DNA from: Nostoc sp. 'Peltigera membranacea cyanobiont' N6
GTDB taxonomy: Bacteria > Cyanobacteriota > Cyanobacteriia > Cyanobacteriales > Nostocaceae
Direction of reading: 5' to 3'
DNA length: 30,992 nt
NCBI RefSeq assembly: GCF_002949735.1
Contig: NZ_CP026688.1
Coordinates: 1-30,992, forward strand
The notes under the pieces are model-generated. The model searched no databases and was not told where the DNA came from. It was given only the letters and a program-made list of their open reading frames with translations. The number at the start of each line of letters is the position of its first letter. Within the stretch, counting starts at the first letter, position 1. Positions 1-8,150 of the stretch are shown here, piece after piece. The translations under genes were made by a program, and so were the position numbers.

Positions 1-30
1 GTTTCAACACACAAATATATATTTAGTGAT

Positions 31-49
31 CGTCAATATAATATTGACG
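31..49. promoter_or_regulatory. 19-bp perfect palindrome upstream of the first gene
   Basis: CGTCAATAT, a single A, then ATATTGACG form a perfect palindrome ending 33 bp before the first start codon. Its size and place suit an operator for a dimeric repressor. The binding protein is unknown. Confidence 0.5.
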
Positions 50-82
50 CTGTAAAAATTAGTTATTAAAGGAGATAAAATC

Positions 83-427
83 ATGTTTGGATCTGCAAAT
101 AATAGCGATACAATTCCACCATTAAATACTATTATGGCTTGTTTAATTGCTATAAAAATTGCTCCCAACATTGATGAAAGTAGTCTTGTACCTTACTTAC
201 AATGTGTAGATGATTTAAACAGGTTACTTTTAGAATATCAAGAGTCGCAAGATAAAATTGAAAAAAACAAAATCGAAATTAATATAAGAAATTTAGGTGA
301 ATCTTTAGATCAAATAGGTGGACATAAACTAATGGAACTCACCTGTAATTATCTGACACCAAATTATAATTTAGCAAATAAGACAGAACGTATTTGGGCT
401 GGTATTGGAGGTCACTGGTATCCGTAG
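83..427 (+). CDS. Hypothetical protein, 114 aa
   Basis: No family was recognised. The start is well supported: AAAGGAG lies just upstream of the ATG. The protein is hydrophilic and mostly helical in character, with a charged Lys/Glu/Asn stretch around residues 50-70 and no signal peptide or membrane segment. It ends with an aromatic tail (IGGHWYP). Codon use is AT-rich. It stands alone, with a palindrome in front and 125 bp before the next gene, so it is probably monocistronic. No function can be assigned. Confidence 0.6.
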   Translation: MFGSANNSDTIPPLNTIMACLIAIKIAPNIDESSLVPYLQCVDDLNRLLLEYQESQDKIEKNKIEINIRNLGESLDQIGGHKLMELTCNYLTPNYNLANKTERIWAGIGGHWYP

Positions 428-552
428 AAAATTTTACTTATTTGTCTTTGTCTATATGAGAAAAAAGTTTGGTGAGTAAGGCATTTGATTAAATTAAAGT
501 AATAATTGTTCCCAGATTGAATCCAATTTTTACAGTTTTAGGGAATCAGTAA

Positions 553-1212
553 ATGGAGTGGGAAACATGGCAGAGTTTACCTTTTAAACAAAGGTGTGAA
601 TTACCGACAATTTCAGGAATTTACACCGTCGTAGATTATTGTGGTAATGTTTGGTACGTAGGTCAAGCAGTCAACTTGAATGCTCGATGGTTAGGAAAAG
701 GGCATCATAGATATCCTCAATTGAATCGTTCAAATACTAAATGGCAATATCGAATTTATTGGAAGTCATATCCTCTAAGTGAATTAAACCAAAAGGAACA
801 GTATTACATTGACCTTTTTCAGCCTTCGATAAATAGAACAAAGGTCAAGAAATATTCTTTGGGCAAGCCACAATTAAAAATAGAGGTCAACAAAAGCCTT
901 GATAATGTCCAATTTGTTTACTTTAGGGGTAATCCAAATTGTTATGAAGATATATCACAAGAGGTGGGAGTATTTACCTGTACGCTAGACGAACAGAAAA
1001 ATAATGTAGCGATTGAGAAAAATCAAGTGATCAAGGGCGGACACGCATACATCATAGCAATTAGGTATGAAATTGATGGTCAGTCTAAAACAACACAACT
1101 TTTGTGTAGTAAAAAGAAACACGATGCTTTGAGTTTTTTGCGAGGTCTGCCTTACCGAGGAGGAAAAATTATTAACACATGGATACCGCTAAGAGTAATA
1201 CGTCGTTATTAA
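553..1212 (+). CDS. GIY-YIG nuclease-domain protein, 219 aa
   Basis: The N-terminal half has the GIY-YIG endonuclease fold: the GIY motif at about residues 23-25, YVG about 11 residues later, a basic helix (NLNARW) carrying the expected Arg, and a later Glu in KEQYYIDLFQPSINRT, which matches the metal-binding Glu and the following hydrophobic-Pro-x-x-N element. Family members cut DNA in homing endonucleases, repair (UvrC) and restriction. The C-terminal roughly 110 residues were not recognised. A weak GGGAATC ribosome site precedes the ATG. It could be a selfish or restriction-type nuclease; no intron or inserted host gene is visible. The fold is fairly sure, the role is not. Confidence 0.75.
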   Translation: MEWETWQSLPFKQRCELPTISGIYTVVDYCGNVWYVGQAVNLNARWLGKGHHRYPQLNRSNTKWQYRIYWKSYPLSELNQKEQYYIDLFQPSINRTKVKKYSLGKPQLKIEVNKSLDNVQFVYFRGNPNCYEDISQEVGVFTCTLDEQKNNVAIEKNQVIKGGHAYIIAIRYEIDGQSKTTQLLCSKKKHDALSFLRGLPYRGGKIINTWIPLRVIRRY

Positions 1213-1218
1213 TGTTAA

Positions 1219-1266
1219 AGATTTTCTTAGAGATTTTCTTAGAGATTTTCTTAGAGATTTTCTTAG
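1219..1266. repeat. Four tandem copies of a 12-bp unit
   Basis: AGATTTTCTTAG is repeated exactly four times, at 1219, 1231, 1243 and 1255. The array begins 6 bp after the GIY-YIG gene stop. Perfect copies suggest recent slippage. Confidence 0.9.
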
Positions 1267-1313
1267 TGCGATCGCATCCTCCAAACTACCAACAAGAGGA
1301 AATGTGATCGCAC
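1266..1313. other. Imperfect hairpin containing a HIP1 site
   Basis: An arm at 1266-1281 that starts GTGCGATCGCAT pairs imperfectly with 1296-1313, which ends in GTGATCGCAC. It lies just after the tandem repeat and downstream of the plus-strand gene, so it could end transcription. No T-tract follows. Confidence 0.4.
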
Positions 1314-1457
1314 TTTCTAGACCGCATATTAATAGTAGTTAATTGCCTTTATTAATTAATAATGCCAATACTCATCAATCTTTGTCTAATATTCGCCGCA
1401 TTTTGCTTCTGCTTGCAGCGCTCTGGCCAGAAGCGGGTATAGTCTGCACCCATAAGC

Positions 1458-2378
1458 TTAAACTTGATTGTCTGCTTCTCCCTCAACTAAAGGGGACTTT
1501 TTTTTCAGGATTGGTTTAAGTGGAGGATTGCTACTACCAAGATTATGCTTTTTAGATGGTCGCTGCACTTTAGGCTTATCCTTTTTCGCTGCAAGTTGGA
1601 CTGTGGCCTTATCCTCCTTAGACGCTTTGAGATATCTGGGTGCAGCTTCTTGTGGTAGCGCAGTCAGTGCAACAAAACCGAAGACATCACGCCCTGGCAG
1701 AAATTTGGCCTTGATTGTGACAAAGGCTGCGCGTCCTTGATCTTCTTTAGCCACCTTGGGATTAAATCTGAAGGGTCGGACGGGTGCATCTTTCCATAGC
1801 AAAGGTATATGACTAGCCTTCATGAATTTCACCTTTCGAGCAGGCTCCGACTGCTTAATAAATTCGAGTCTTTCATCAGAGAAATTTCGGAACACGGAGA
1901 TACAGGGAGTAGAGCAGACAGGAATGAACTGCCATAATCCTGATAACTTAAACTCCAGGTCTTCTAACTCTCCTGAAACAGCATCTAGTTTTCGCCCTCT
2001 GTCAAAGCCCACTAACTGAAAAGCGATGCGATGTGGTTGCTCTTTGCGTGGAAAGTGAATTGCCTTTGGATAAACAACCAAACGCTGATTCTGGTTGCCA
2101 GTATTTTCTATTTCCTTCTTGAGAGCGTTTAATACATCCCATTGTCGCTTCGAGTAGTAAAGTGGGTATTCATAGCTACCGATAGTAACAGTGCTTTGTC
2201 CATCTGAACTGAAGTTGATCGACCCAGTAATTACCCCAACAGCTTGAAATATTGCTGCTGTCGATTCAATTTCTGTTGATGTTGGCGTATCAACATTTAC
2301 TTGCTCTTCATCGGATGGAGTTTCAACTGTCGGTACTGCTTGGATTGACTCAAGCGAGGTAAGTTCAGCAGATGCCAT
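1458..2378 (-). CDS. Hypothetical protein, 306 aa, possible OB-fold-like domains
   Basis: The N-terminal 40 residues are acidic and Ser/Thr-rich. The middle (about 45-235) has two beta-rich segments. The last 60 residues are Lys/Pro/Ser-rich (for example KPKVQRPSKK and KPILKKKS) and probably bind nucleic acid non-specifically or are disordered. The alternating beta pattern, with blocks such as GVITGSINF and LSGLWQFIP, suggests OB-fold-like modules, but this is inference. It lies 150 bp downstream of the replication gene on the same strand, so it may be co-transcribed and act in plasmid DNA metabolism. The ribosome site is weak (AAAGAA). No exact family was recognised. Confidence 0.6.
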   Translation of the reverse strand: MASAELTSLESIQAVPTVETPSDEEQVNVDTPTSTEIESTAAIFQAVGVITGSINFSSDGQSTVTIGSYEYPLYYSKRQWDVLNALKKEIENTGNQNQRLVVYPKAIHFPRKEQPHRIAFQLVGFDRGRKLDAVSGELEDLEFKLSGLWQFIPVCSTPCISVFRNFSDERLEFIKQSEPARKVKFMKASHIPLLWKDAPVRPFRFNPKVAKEDQGRAAFVTIKAKFLPGRDVFGFVALTALPQEAAPRYLKASKEDKATVQLAAKKDKPKVQRPSKKHNLGSSNPPLKPILKKKSPLVEGEADNQV

Positions 2379-2528
2379 GATTATTGTTCTTTGATTGTTA
2401 ATAGGGGAGAAATCGCAATCTAATTCAATCTTAATTGTCTATCGAGTGTCTACATGACTGGCGGCATTGTCGATGCTGCCAAATTCCCTAATCGGGTTTT
2501 ACATCGGTGACAATAACTGTTAACTGAT

Positions 2529-5500
2529 TTAACGCAAATGATGCAGAAATTTTATCCAATCACTCCTGAATATTTCTATGGAGCATACTTTACACTTATT
2601 GCCTCGATACTCAATTGTTGCGCTACAAAAATATGAAGACATTAGTTGAACGCTCTTAATGATTCCGACTTGCCACTTGTGAACACTGTCGTTGAAAAAC
2701 TCAACTTTATCCCCAACTTTCACTGACGGGCGAGATAATTCGCTTTCTCGTGTATTTATCAATTCACCATCTTGTCGAGGAGAAAACCCAGTCACAGCAG
2801 GGCTGTCCAGGCTGTCCACTCCGTTTTCAGCAAGATTTACTTCTTGGACAGCCTCAAACCCAGTCACAGCAAGGCTGTCCAGGTTGTCCCCAAAGTCTAG
2901 GGGGACTGAAGGGTTATCAGTTAAATTGACAAATTGATTAACTCCACTTTCAGAATTTTCTTCATCTTTTTTTTGCAATGCTAATTCTTGGGGGAGGACA
3001 ATTGGACAGGGTGGACAGCCAAGCTGTGTAAGGGTTTCAGCCTGTCCAGGGTCAAAAGTCGGGGTATTTAGTGGGTGGACAGGGTGGACAGGTAAGCTGT
3101 GTAAGGGTTCTGGGGTTTTGGTAGGGTGAAAAAACTCCTCGAATTCTTCTATTCCCCCTTCAAGGCATTTATCTTTAAAGCAATACCAAAATTCCGAAGA
3201 ACTTAGTGAGCTATCCGGTGGCCCCTCCGGTACTTTCATCTCAAATACCCCAGCCAGTGGTTCAATGAATGCAAAGTGGGACTGAATTCTTTCACGCTTT
3301 CCGTTGACCGTGGGTGTCCAGCTACGTTCCTTGAAGTTGTGGGGCAAGACTGTTTTTAAATGACTAATAAATTTGGACATCCCCAAAGGTGCATAACCAT
3401 GTTCCCGGCAGTAAAGTACATACCAACTGTGTAAACGACTTTGTGGGATAAATGTTGCGGACGATGAAGGGCGTAAGCACAAATCCACAAAGGATTTGGT
3501 CGAGTCCCCGTACAAAGATGCCTCTAGCGCCAGATTCTTTGCCCGATCTGAACTTGGTGGCGATAACAAAATGCGATCGCGTTCTGCTCGTGGCATCGCT
3601 AAAGCCCAAGAAATTATGTCGGACTTCACCTCTTGTAGCTTCAGCCACAAGTCTGGGTCAGGGGTTATATCTCGGTTTTTTACTGGGATTGGGTAAGCTC
3701 GACGCATCCAGCCGTCGCCAGCATTTTCGATTTGTAGATGACTTACAGAGGCAATCCAAAACCGAATGTACCACTGGATTGAATAAGCTACTGGATTGAA
3801 TAAAGCGCGTCCGCTCATTGGCCCATTGTCAACTAATTCGTAAAAAGCTCGGACTCCTTCGGCATAACCTCCTACGTCAGGGAATCCAAATATCCGCTTT
3901 CCACTTAAATATTGATGCCGTCCTTCAGGTGTAGAAATATCCGCAAAATGTGTGGCGCTACTAGAGCCGGACTCGCCAAATAAACTACTCCAAAACCTTC
4001 CCAATGTCCCCTTGCCCCCACCACTTAAGCCAATTAAGTGGGGAAACCGACCATAAGGGGCAGTTGGGTCTAAAAACATACTCGTGAACGCCCGAATCAC
4101 TTCAACCAATTCTGACCCAAAGCTTTCATTTAGAAATTTGAGAAAAACTTCTGGGCATGGTTTGTTGGCTTCATAATCGTGGGGAATGATATTAGTGAGG
4201 TAAAAATCTTTGCGATGAGGCATTTGTTCACCAGTTCGCAAATCAACAACACAATTGTTAAACCCTAATAAATGAGTATTGGTTGGCAGTGGTTCTGCTG
4301 GTTCTAAGCGACTGCGGCAATATTTAAAGGCAGATTCCTTGTGTGCGTTAGTTTCGTAAGGCTTGGTTATTCTCCAGCCAAATGTCTTTGTGTAAGAGAG
4401 CTTGTAAGCATCTTCTCCAGCATCTGCGAGGAGCTTGTAAGCTTTATTATCATCTTGGTGTTGCCATTGGTTATTCTCTTGTGACCACTTGTAAAAGGAT
4501 GAATTTAGTACCATCCATTCAGTTTGAGGAAAGATTTTTCGGTAAGCCCAGCCATCAAAAGTACCCGCCGTCACGCAGTTAGAGTAGGGTAAATTCATGG
4601 CAGTGCATACAGGCAAGTAAAATGCCTCTGGGTCTGCTGGATCAATATCTATTTTGAAATTAGATAAATCCGTAACTTCTTTTTCAATAGTTTCGGATTC
4701 TGCCAAATCAAGCGATCGCTGCGCTACGGCCGCGTGAATCTCCTGCTCTAACCGACGGATAAATTCTGGTGTTTCCATCTGCCCCAAAATTTCTTTGATG
4801 TCACTTGATTTATATGGTAAATCGGGGCAGATACTATTGGGGCTAATTCCAATAAATGCAATTCCTACTTCGGCAGCACATTCAGAACACGTCTGGAGTT
4901 TTTTCAAGCCAGTGTCATCGGGGTCATGCAGAAAAACGATTAATCCTATGCCTGCTTCAATTGCGCGTTGATATTCAAGCGTGATAGTCTTTTTATCCCA
5001 TCCACTGCCCTGAAACGTAATTCCAGCAAGACCATGCTGGCGACCAACTTCTACGCATCCCTCGCCTTCATGCTGGAGTAATGCCGGGGTTCCCGTCACA
5101 GATTTAGCAGCAGCTAAAGCTTCATCAATGCGATATGCTCCCCAAGGCAAATCGCCTTTTTTCATTTGGGGTGTGCCATCAAGTCGCCTATGCCATTGCC
5201 GAAAGGTCTTGCTGTAACCTTTCTCCTTATTTGCATCTGTCCACTGGTAGCGAACCACCCATTGCGACTCTGAGTAAGGATAAATTGTTTCGGTGGCACT
5301 GCCCTCAACATCTTTTGGTGGTTTACTCGTTAATTTTTTCGGTTGGGGTATATCTGTTACAGTATCCGTCAACATCACCAAACCTAATTCACCATCTGGA
5401 ATTGGTGCTGGTTTGGGCAAGATTCTCTTGGGCTTCGCAGCCAAACGGTTTAGGGATGGAGTGTAATTAGCCCCTGCCCTTTCTGCCACCACTTCAGCCC

Positions 5501-5732
5501 AGGGTTTAATTGCCTCTCTGATGTCCTTACACTCACAATTATTGAAGCATCTGTACTTCCCGGTTTCTGGGACAATAGATAAGTCATTCCCGCCACAAAC
5601 TGGACAAATAAACTTATTTTTAGCTTTGGACGGCTCTAGCTGGTCTTGAAAATTTCGGATGTCGAAGGAGGCAAACGCCCCTGGCATAACGCAGCCGCCA
5701 ACGGCCTCTTGTCCTTTTAAAATGGCTACCAT
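2529..5732 (-). CDS. Plasmid replication primase / SF3 (D5-like) helicase, 1067 aa
   Basis: The likely replication initiator. Domains in order: a zinc ribbon with C43-x2-C46 and C62-x3-C66; a Toprim-like segment at about 210-330, with VFLHDPDDTG near residue 270, as in DUF3854-type plasmid primases; a D5-like N-terminal region; and an SF3 helicase with Walker A GLSGGGKGT near residue 568, a following FPDVGG and an Arg-rich DGWMRRAYP element. The last 250 residues are a low-complexity linker, encoded by repeated DNA, followed by a small SH3/KOW-like domain beginning KVGDKVEFF. Proteins of this build unwind and prime DNA at plasmid and phage origins. AAGGATTT supports the start. The AT-rich gap just upstream is the natural place for its origin. 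Classification is confident; the origin link is inferred. Confidence 0.88.
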   Translation of the reverse strand: MVAILKGQEAVGGCVMPGAFASFDIRNFQDQLEPSKAKNKFICPVCGGNDLSIVPETGKYRCFNNCECKDIREAIKPWAEVVAERAGANYTPSLNRLAAKPKRILPKPAPIPDGELGLVMLTDTVTDIPQPKKLTSKPPKDVEGSATETIYPYSESQWVVRYQWTDANKEKGYSKTFRQWHRRLDGTPQMKKGDLPWGAYRIDEALAAAKSVTGTPALLQHEGEGCVEVGRQHGLAGITFQGSGWDKKTITLEYQRAIEAGIGLIVFLHDPDDTGLKKLQTCSECAAEVGIAFIGISPNSICPDLPYKSSDIKEILGQMETPEFIRRLEQEIHAAVAQRSLDLAESETIEKEVTDLSNFKIDIDPADPEAFYLPVCTAMNLPYSNCVTAGTFDGWAYRKIFPQTEWMVLNSSFYKWSQENNQWQHQDDNKAYKLLADAGEDAYKLSYTKTFGWRITKPYETNAHKESAFKYCRSRLEPAEPLPTNTHLLGFNNCVVDLRTGEQMPHRKDFYLTNIIPHDYEANKPCPEVFLKFLNESFGSELVEVIRAFTSMFLDPTAPYGRFPHLIGLSGGGKGTLGRFWSSLFGESGSSSATHFADISTPEGRHQYLSGKRIFGFPDVGGYAEGVRAFYELVDNGPMSGRALFNPVAYSIQWYIRFWIASVSHLQIENAGDGWMRRAYPIPVKNRDITPDPDLWLKLQEVKSDIISWALAMPRAERDRILLSPPSSDRAKNLALEASLYGDSTKSFVDLCLRPSSSATFIPQSRLHSWYVLYCREHGYAPLGMSKFISHLKTVLPHNFKERSWTPTVNGKRERIQSHFAFIEPLAGVFEMKVPEGPPDSSLSSSEFWYCFKDKCLEGGIEEFEEFFHPTKTPEPLHSLPVHPVHPLNTPTFDPGQAETLTQLGCPPCPIVLPQELALQKKDEENSESGVNQFVNLTDNPSVPLDFGDNLDSLAVTGFEAVQEVNLAENGVDSLDSPAVTGFSPRQDGELINTRESELSRPSVKVGDKVEFFNDSVHKWQVGIIKSVQLMSSYFCSATIEYRGNKCKVCSIEIFRSDWIKFLHHLR
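2803..3091. repeat. GGACAG hexamer repeats inside the replication gene
   Basis: Nine copies of GGACAG/CTGTCC start at 2803, 2812, 2846, 2875, 3004, 3013, 3042, 3077 and 3086. Several come as pairs 9 bp apart. Longer direct repeats cover the same area: one near 2785 recurs 72 bp later, in frame, and one near 3004 recurs 73 bp later, in another frame. Confidence 0.8.
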
Positions 5733-6255
5733 TGTGAAATCCTTGTGAGGTAAATTGTGTGGGCTTTACCTCCCCTGAAGATTCACCAAAATTTTAATTA
5801 AATTTCTCTATAACCCGTTGTAGGAAGTTGTAAGAAGTACTAGGAACTGATAACATTAGGTTATAAAGAAATTTAATAGAAAAAACTACGGGGTGTCTTC
5901 TAGGACTGTTAAACAACTTGCTGAAACAAGTTGAGTCTTGGGGAGGCATTCTTTTCTTATGTATATCGGGTGACATGACACTTAGAAAAGATGGACTAAG
6001 GGTATAGTCTTATTACATAGTAAATTATCTCAGGCAAAAAAATAATAAATATCTCAACTTTATAAAATAAAACAATTTGTTTATTTTCCTCAAGCCAATA
6101 CATAGCAAAGCTTTTACAAGTTTTTAACTAACATTAGAAACCAGATAAATACCCCACTATATTAATACTAGTAGTGTGACTAAAAATAATTCAATTTATT
6201 GATGCTGCCTCAACTTGACCTTAATCTAAGATTAAGACGCATTTTATGTTGTCGG
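5733..6255. other. AT-rich non-coding region, candidate replication origin
   Basis: A 523-bp gap between the primase-helicase start and the RHH gene stop. It is strongly AT-rich, especially 5990-6200. It holds three imperfect 10-bp tandem repeats at 5817-5846 and a palindrome at 6220-6236 (CTTAATCT, A, AGATTAAG). A 60-codon open frame at 5794-5976 has no supporting features. A role as origin or as rep promoter region is inferred from position and composition. Confidence 0.4.
5817..5846. repeat. Three imperfect 10-bp tandem repeats (iteron-like)
   Basis: GTTGTAGGAA, GTTGTAAGAA and GTACTAGGAA lie end to end, about 85 bp upstream of the replication gene start. A 10-bp period keeps sites on one face of the helix, as in short iterons, but three imperfect copies are thin evidence. 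Confidence 0.45.
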
Positions 6256-6450
6256 TCATGCGGCACCATCTTGCTTTGCAGGTTGTTCTATCCAAAGTGC
6301 GAGCGCTTGTTCGAGGGCCTCACTTTGGTTTACATCTCGTTCAGCACATGTCGCCTTGAATTTTCGATACAAGGGAACTGGCACATGACCGCTTAACTGC
6401 CTATAATCTTCGCTCCGTCGTCTATCAACCATCGAATCTACTGAGTTCAT
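6256..6450 (-). CDS. Ribbon-helix-helix (CopG-like) protein, 64 aa
   Basis: After a short basic N terminus comes HVPVPLYRKFKATC, a beta-strand-helix start typical of MetJ/Arc/CopG folds. It is followed by a helix with NQSEALEQALALWIE, which fits the second helix. Such proteins bind DNA as dimers and often control plasmid copy number or partition genes. TAGGAGAA upstream of the ATG is a good ribosome site. The gene diverges from the segregation operon, and the gap between them carries overlapping short palindromes on a strong promoter, so it may repress that promoter or its own. That target is inferred. Confidence 0.7.
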   Translation of the reverse strand: MNSVDSMVDRRRSEDYRQLSGHVPVPLYRKFKATCAERDVNQSEALEQALALWIEQPAKQDGAA

Positions 6451-6499
6451 GTAAATCTATTCTCCTACACAATATCTAATTATTTTACTATCTGTTTTT

Positions 6500-6532
6500 C
6501 GTGTTGACACGACATCGTGTAATTGCTATATT
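6500..6532 (+). promoter_or_regulatory. Sigma70-type promoter with overlapping operator
   Basis: TTGACA at 6504-6509 and TATATT at 6527-6532 are separated by exactly 17 bp. Alternating half-sites overlap the -35 and the spacer: CGTGT (6500-6504), TG, ACACG (6507-6511), and ACACGA (6507-6512), CA, TCGTGT (6515-6520). Transcription would run into the 54-aa gene and the parM-like operon. An RHH dimer at these half-sites would block the polymerase. Confidence 0.75.
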
Positions 6533-6620
6533 AGCAGACATAAGGCAGAAACGCCAACGGCAGACAAGATACACGTATTCTTGGCGACTTCAGCCTGCAA
6601 ATTTATTTTGAGGAGAATTT

Positions 6621-6785
6621 ATGCGAGTAACAATCAGGCAATCCTTACACCCATTTATCAGCAATAAAGCGCAGGAATTAGGCATTAATGACCATGCAGA
6701 GGTAGTTAACTTCCTTTTACTTCAGATTTTGCAAAATTCGATGCTGTCACAGGCTCCTACAAGGGGGAGCCAAGATACTCAGTAG
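6621..6785 (+). CDS. Small conserved-looking protein, 54 aa
   Basis: ATG preceded by GAGGAG at ideal spacing, about 90 bp downstream of a strong promoter. The protein starts MRVTIRQSLH and contains INDHAEVVNFLLLQIL, a strand-helix-helix pattern that could be a minimal RHH-like DNA-binding fold. The C terminus is Ser/Gln/Thr-rich. It would be the first gene of the segregation operon, and its stop adjoins the GAAAC repeat cluster. No named family was recognised. The gene is supported mainly by its ribosome site and position. Confidence 0.6.
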   Translation: MRVTIRQSLHPFISNKAQELGINDHAEVVNFLLLQILQNSMLSQAPTRGSQDTQ

Positions 6786-6786
6786 T

Positions 6787-6902
6787 GTTTCATAGATACG
6801 TTTCATGAAACGGTTTCAACGGTTGCATCAATGTTTCAGCCTCACAAGAACCGTGAAACGGTACTTTCATTCGCTAGAAACATGAAACATGAAACATGAA
6901 AC
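6787..6902. repeat. GAAAC/GTTTC repeat cluster, candidate centromere (parC-like)
   Basis: Ten copies of the pentamer in 116 bp start at 6787, 6800, 6807, 6813, 6833, 6855, 6877, 6884, 6891 and 6898. They include a perfect 14-bp palindrome at 6799-6812, a palindrome ACCGT-GAA-ACGGT at 6850-6862, and a 7-bp tandem GAAACAT array at 6877-6902. It sits 64 bp upstream of the actin-like gene, where ParM-type systems place their centromere and operator. Confidence 0.7.
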
Positions 6903-6965
6903 GTTAGTTGATGATGACTACTTTTGCTTGTGACAGTGACGATAAAAAGTTGAGGGTAAAACGAT

Positions 6966-8150
6966 ATGTCAAGACCTAAAAAACAACCAACATCTATAAG
7001 CACGAACGCACTTAACACAAACGAGGCTGAAACGATAACAGAGAAAGCATCAATGCCATCAAAAAAGGTAATTCATTTGATGCTAGATGCTGGGCGCTCC
7101 AGTATTAAATATCAGGCTTTCGTTAATAACGAAACTGGCACAACACCAGTGATGAAGACCGAATCCTTAGTGTGTTGTGTGCCATCAGTGCCCTTTGGAG
7201 AATTGGGAGCTTTCAGCCTAAGCCGAGGCAAAGATGAAAACAACAAAGATGTTGTAGAGCATTGGGTTGTAGGCTCCTCGGCTAGATTGCAAGGTAAGGA
7301 ATATATAGCAATGAGTGATTCTGAGAATCACAAAGTACACTACTTCCCCATCCTTGCACTAGGCGCAATCGCATCTCTGCCAAATCTGCTTGAGTTGTCC
7401 ACGGGTACAAGCGCCAAGCGTAGAACCTTGCACATTCGTTTATCAACCCTCTCGCTAGCTTCCCCATTAGAACTAAAAAAAGCCATTGAACAATGCAAGT
7501 GGATAGCGGTAGATGGTGTTAGATACCGCCTGTGCTTCTCAAAACTTGGCTTTCTGGGATTTCCAGAGGGATATGGCGCGTCACTTTGGGCAAGCGAACG
7601 CTTTGACGATAAACAGTTCCATACTTTTGATATTGGGTATGGTACAGCCACAATCAGCGAATACAGTAATCTCGGCAAGTTACCAAAACGGGTAACTTGT
7701 AGTCCCAATGGTGGCGGTGGGGTCGCTACACTAATCAAAGAATTCTCCAGAGCATTGAGCAATACCGATTCTTCTAAAATGATTCGCCCCTCCCAACTGC
7801 GCGAGATTTTGGAAACTGCAACCGTTGGCGATAACGGCATAAGTGCGATTGCACCTGATGGCGAAGACATTGGGAGTGAGTTAGAGAACGCCATTCATTC
7901 ATGGATGAAAGATTCTCCCTTGGCTTATGCCCTAGATGACATATCTGTGAAAGCCAGACGCAGCAAAGTAACTTTGTGTGGCGGTGCGTTTGCGATCGCG
8001 CCTGTGCAGATGTTGATTAAAGAAAGATTACTCAAATCTTGTATTCCAGAAAGTAATTTGTTGATTCCTGAAAATCCGGGAACCGTCGCTTTATCAGAAA
8101 TGAAAAAACTTTACTTAGGAGAAACGACCGATGTTAAACAAGCGGCTTAA
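6966..8150 (+). CDS. parM: ParM/StbA-like actin-fold plasmid segregation ATPase, 394 aa
   Basis: Actin-superfamily motifs are in the right order and spacing: phosphate-1 at residues 41-48 (DAGRSSIK), phosphate-2 at about 222-231 (DIGYGTATIS), a Gly-rich NGGGGVATL shortly after, and the adenosine motif near 338 (LCGGAFAIAP). ParM proteins polymerise with ATP and push plasmid copies apart, joined to the centromere by an RHH adaptor. The first 33 residues are a Thr/Asn/Glu-rich extension before the fold. GAGGG precedes the ATG. The gene overlaps a small RHH gene by 20 bp and follows a dense repeat cluster, which together give parC-parM-parR order. MreB or DnaK would be longer or lack this context. 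The symbol is by analogy. Confidence 0.82.
   Translation: MSRPKKQPTSISTNALNTNEAETITEKASMPSKKVIHLMLDAGRSSIKYQAFVNNETGTTPVMKTESLVCCVPSVPFGELGAFSLSRGKDENNKDVVEHWVVGSSARLQGKEYIAMSDSENHKVHYFPILALGAIASLPNLLELSTGTSAKRRTLHIRLSTLSLASPLELKKAIEQCKWIAVDGVRYRLCFSKLGFLGFPEGYGASLWASERFDDKQFHTFDIGYGTATISEYSNLGKLPKRVTCSPNGGGGVATLIKEFSRALSNTDSSKMIRPSQLREILETATVGDNGISAIAPDGEDIGSELENAIHSWMKDSPLAYALDDISVKARRSKVTLCGGAFAIAPVQMLIKERLLKSCIPESNLLIPENPGTVALSEMKKLYLGETTDVKQAA

Noticed and set aside
1..10. Window start reading GTTTCAAC, similar to a CRISPR repeat end
   Set aside because: No second repeat follows; a single partial match is meaningless.
3452..3799. Overlapping plus-strand frames within the replication gene
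   Set aside because: They are opposite-strand shadows of a well-supported primase-helicase gene.
5794..5976. 60-codon minus-strand frame in the gap upstream of the replication gene
   Set aside because: No ribosome site, AT-driven composition and no recognisable pattern; it lies in the probable origin or promoter region.
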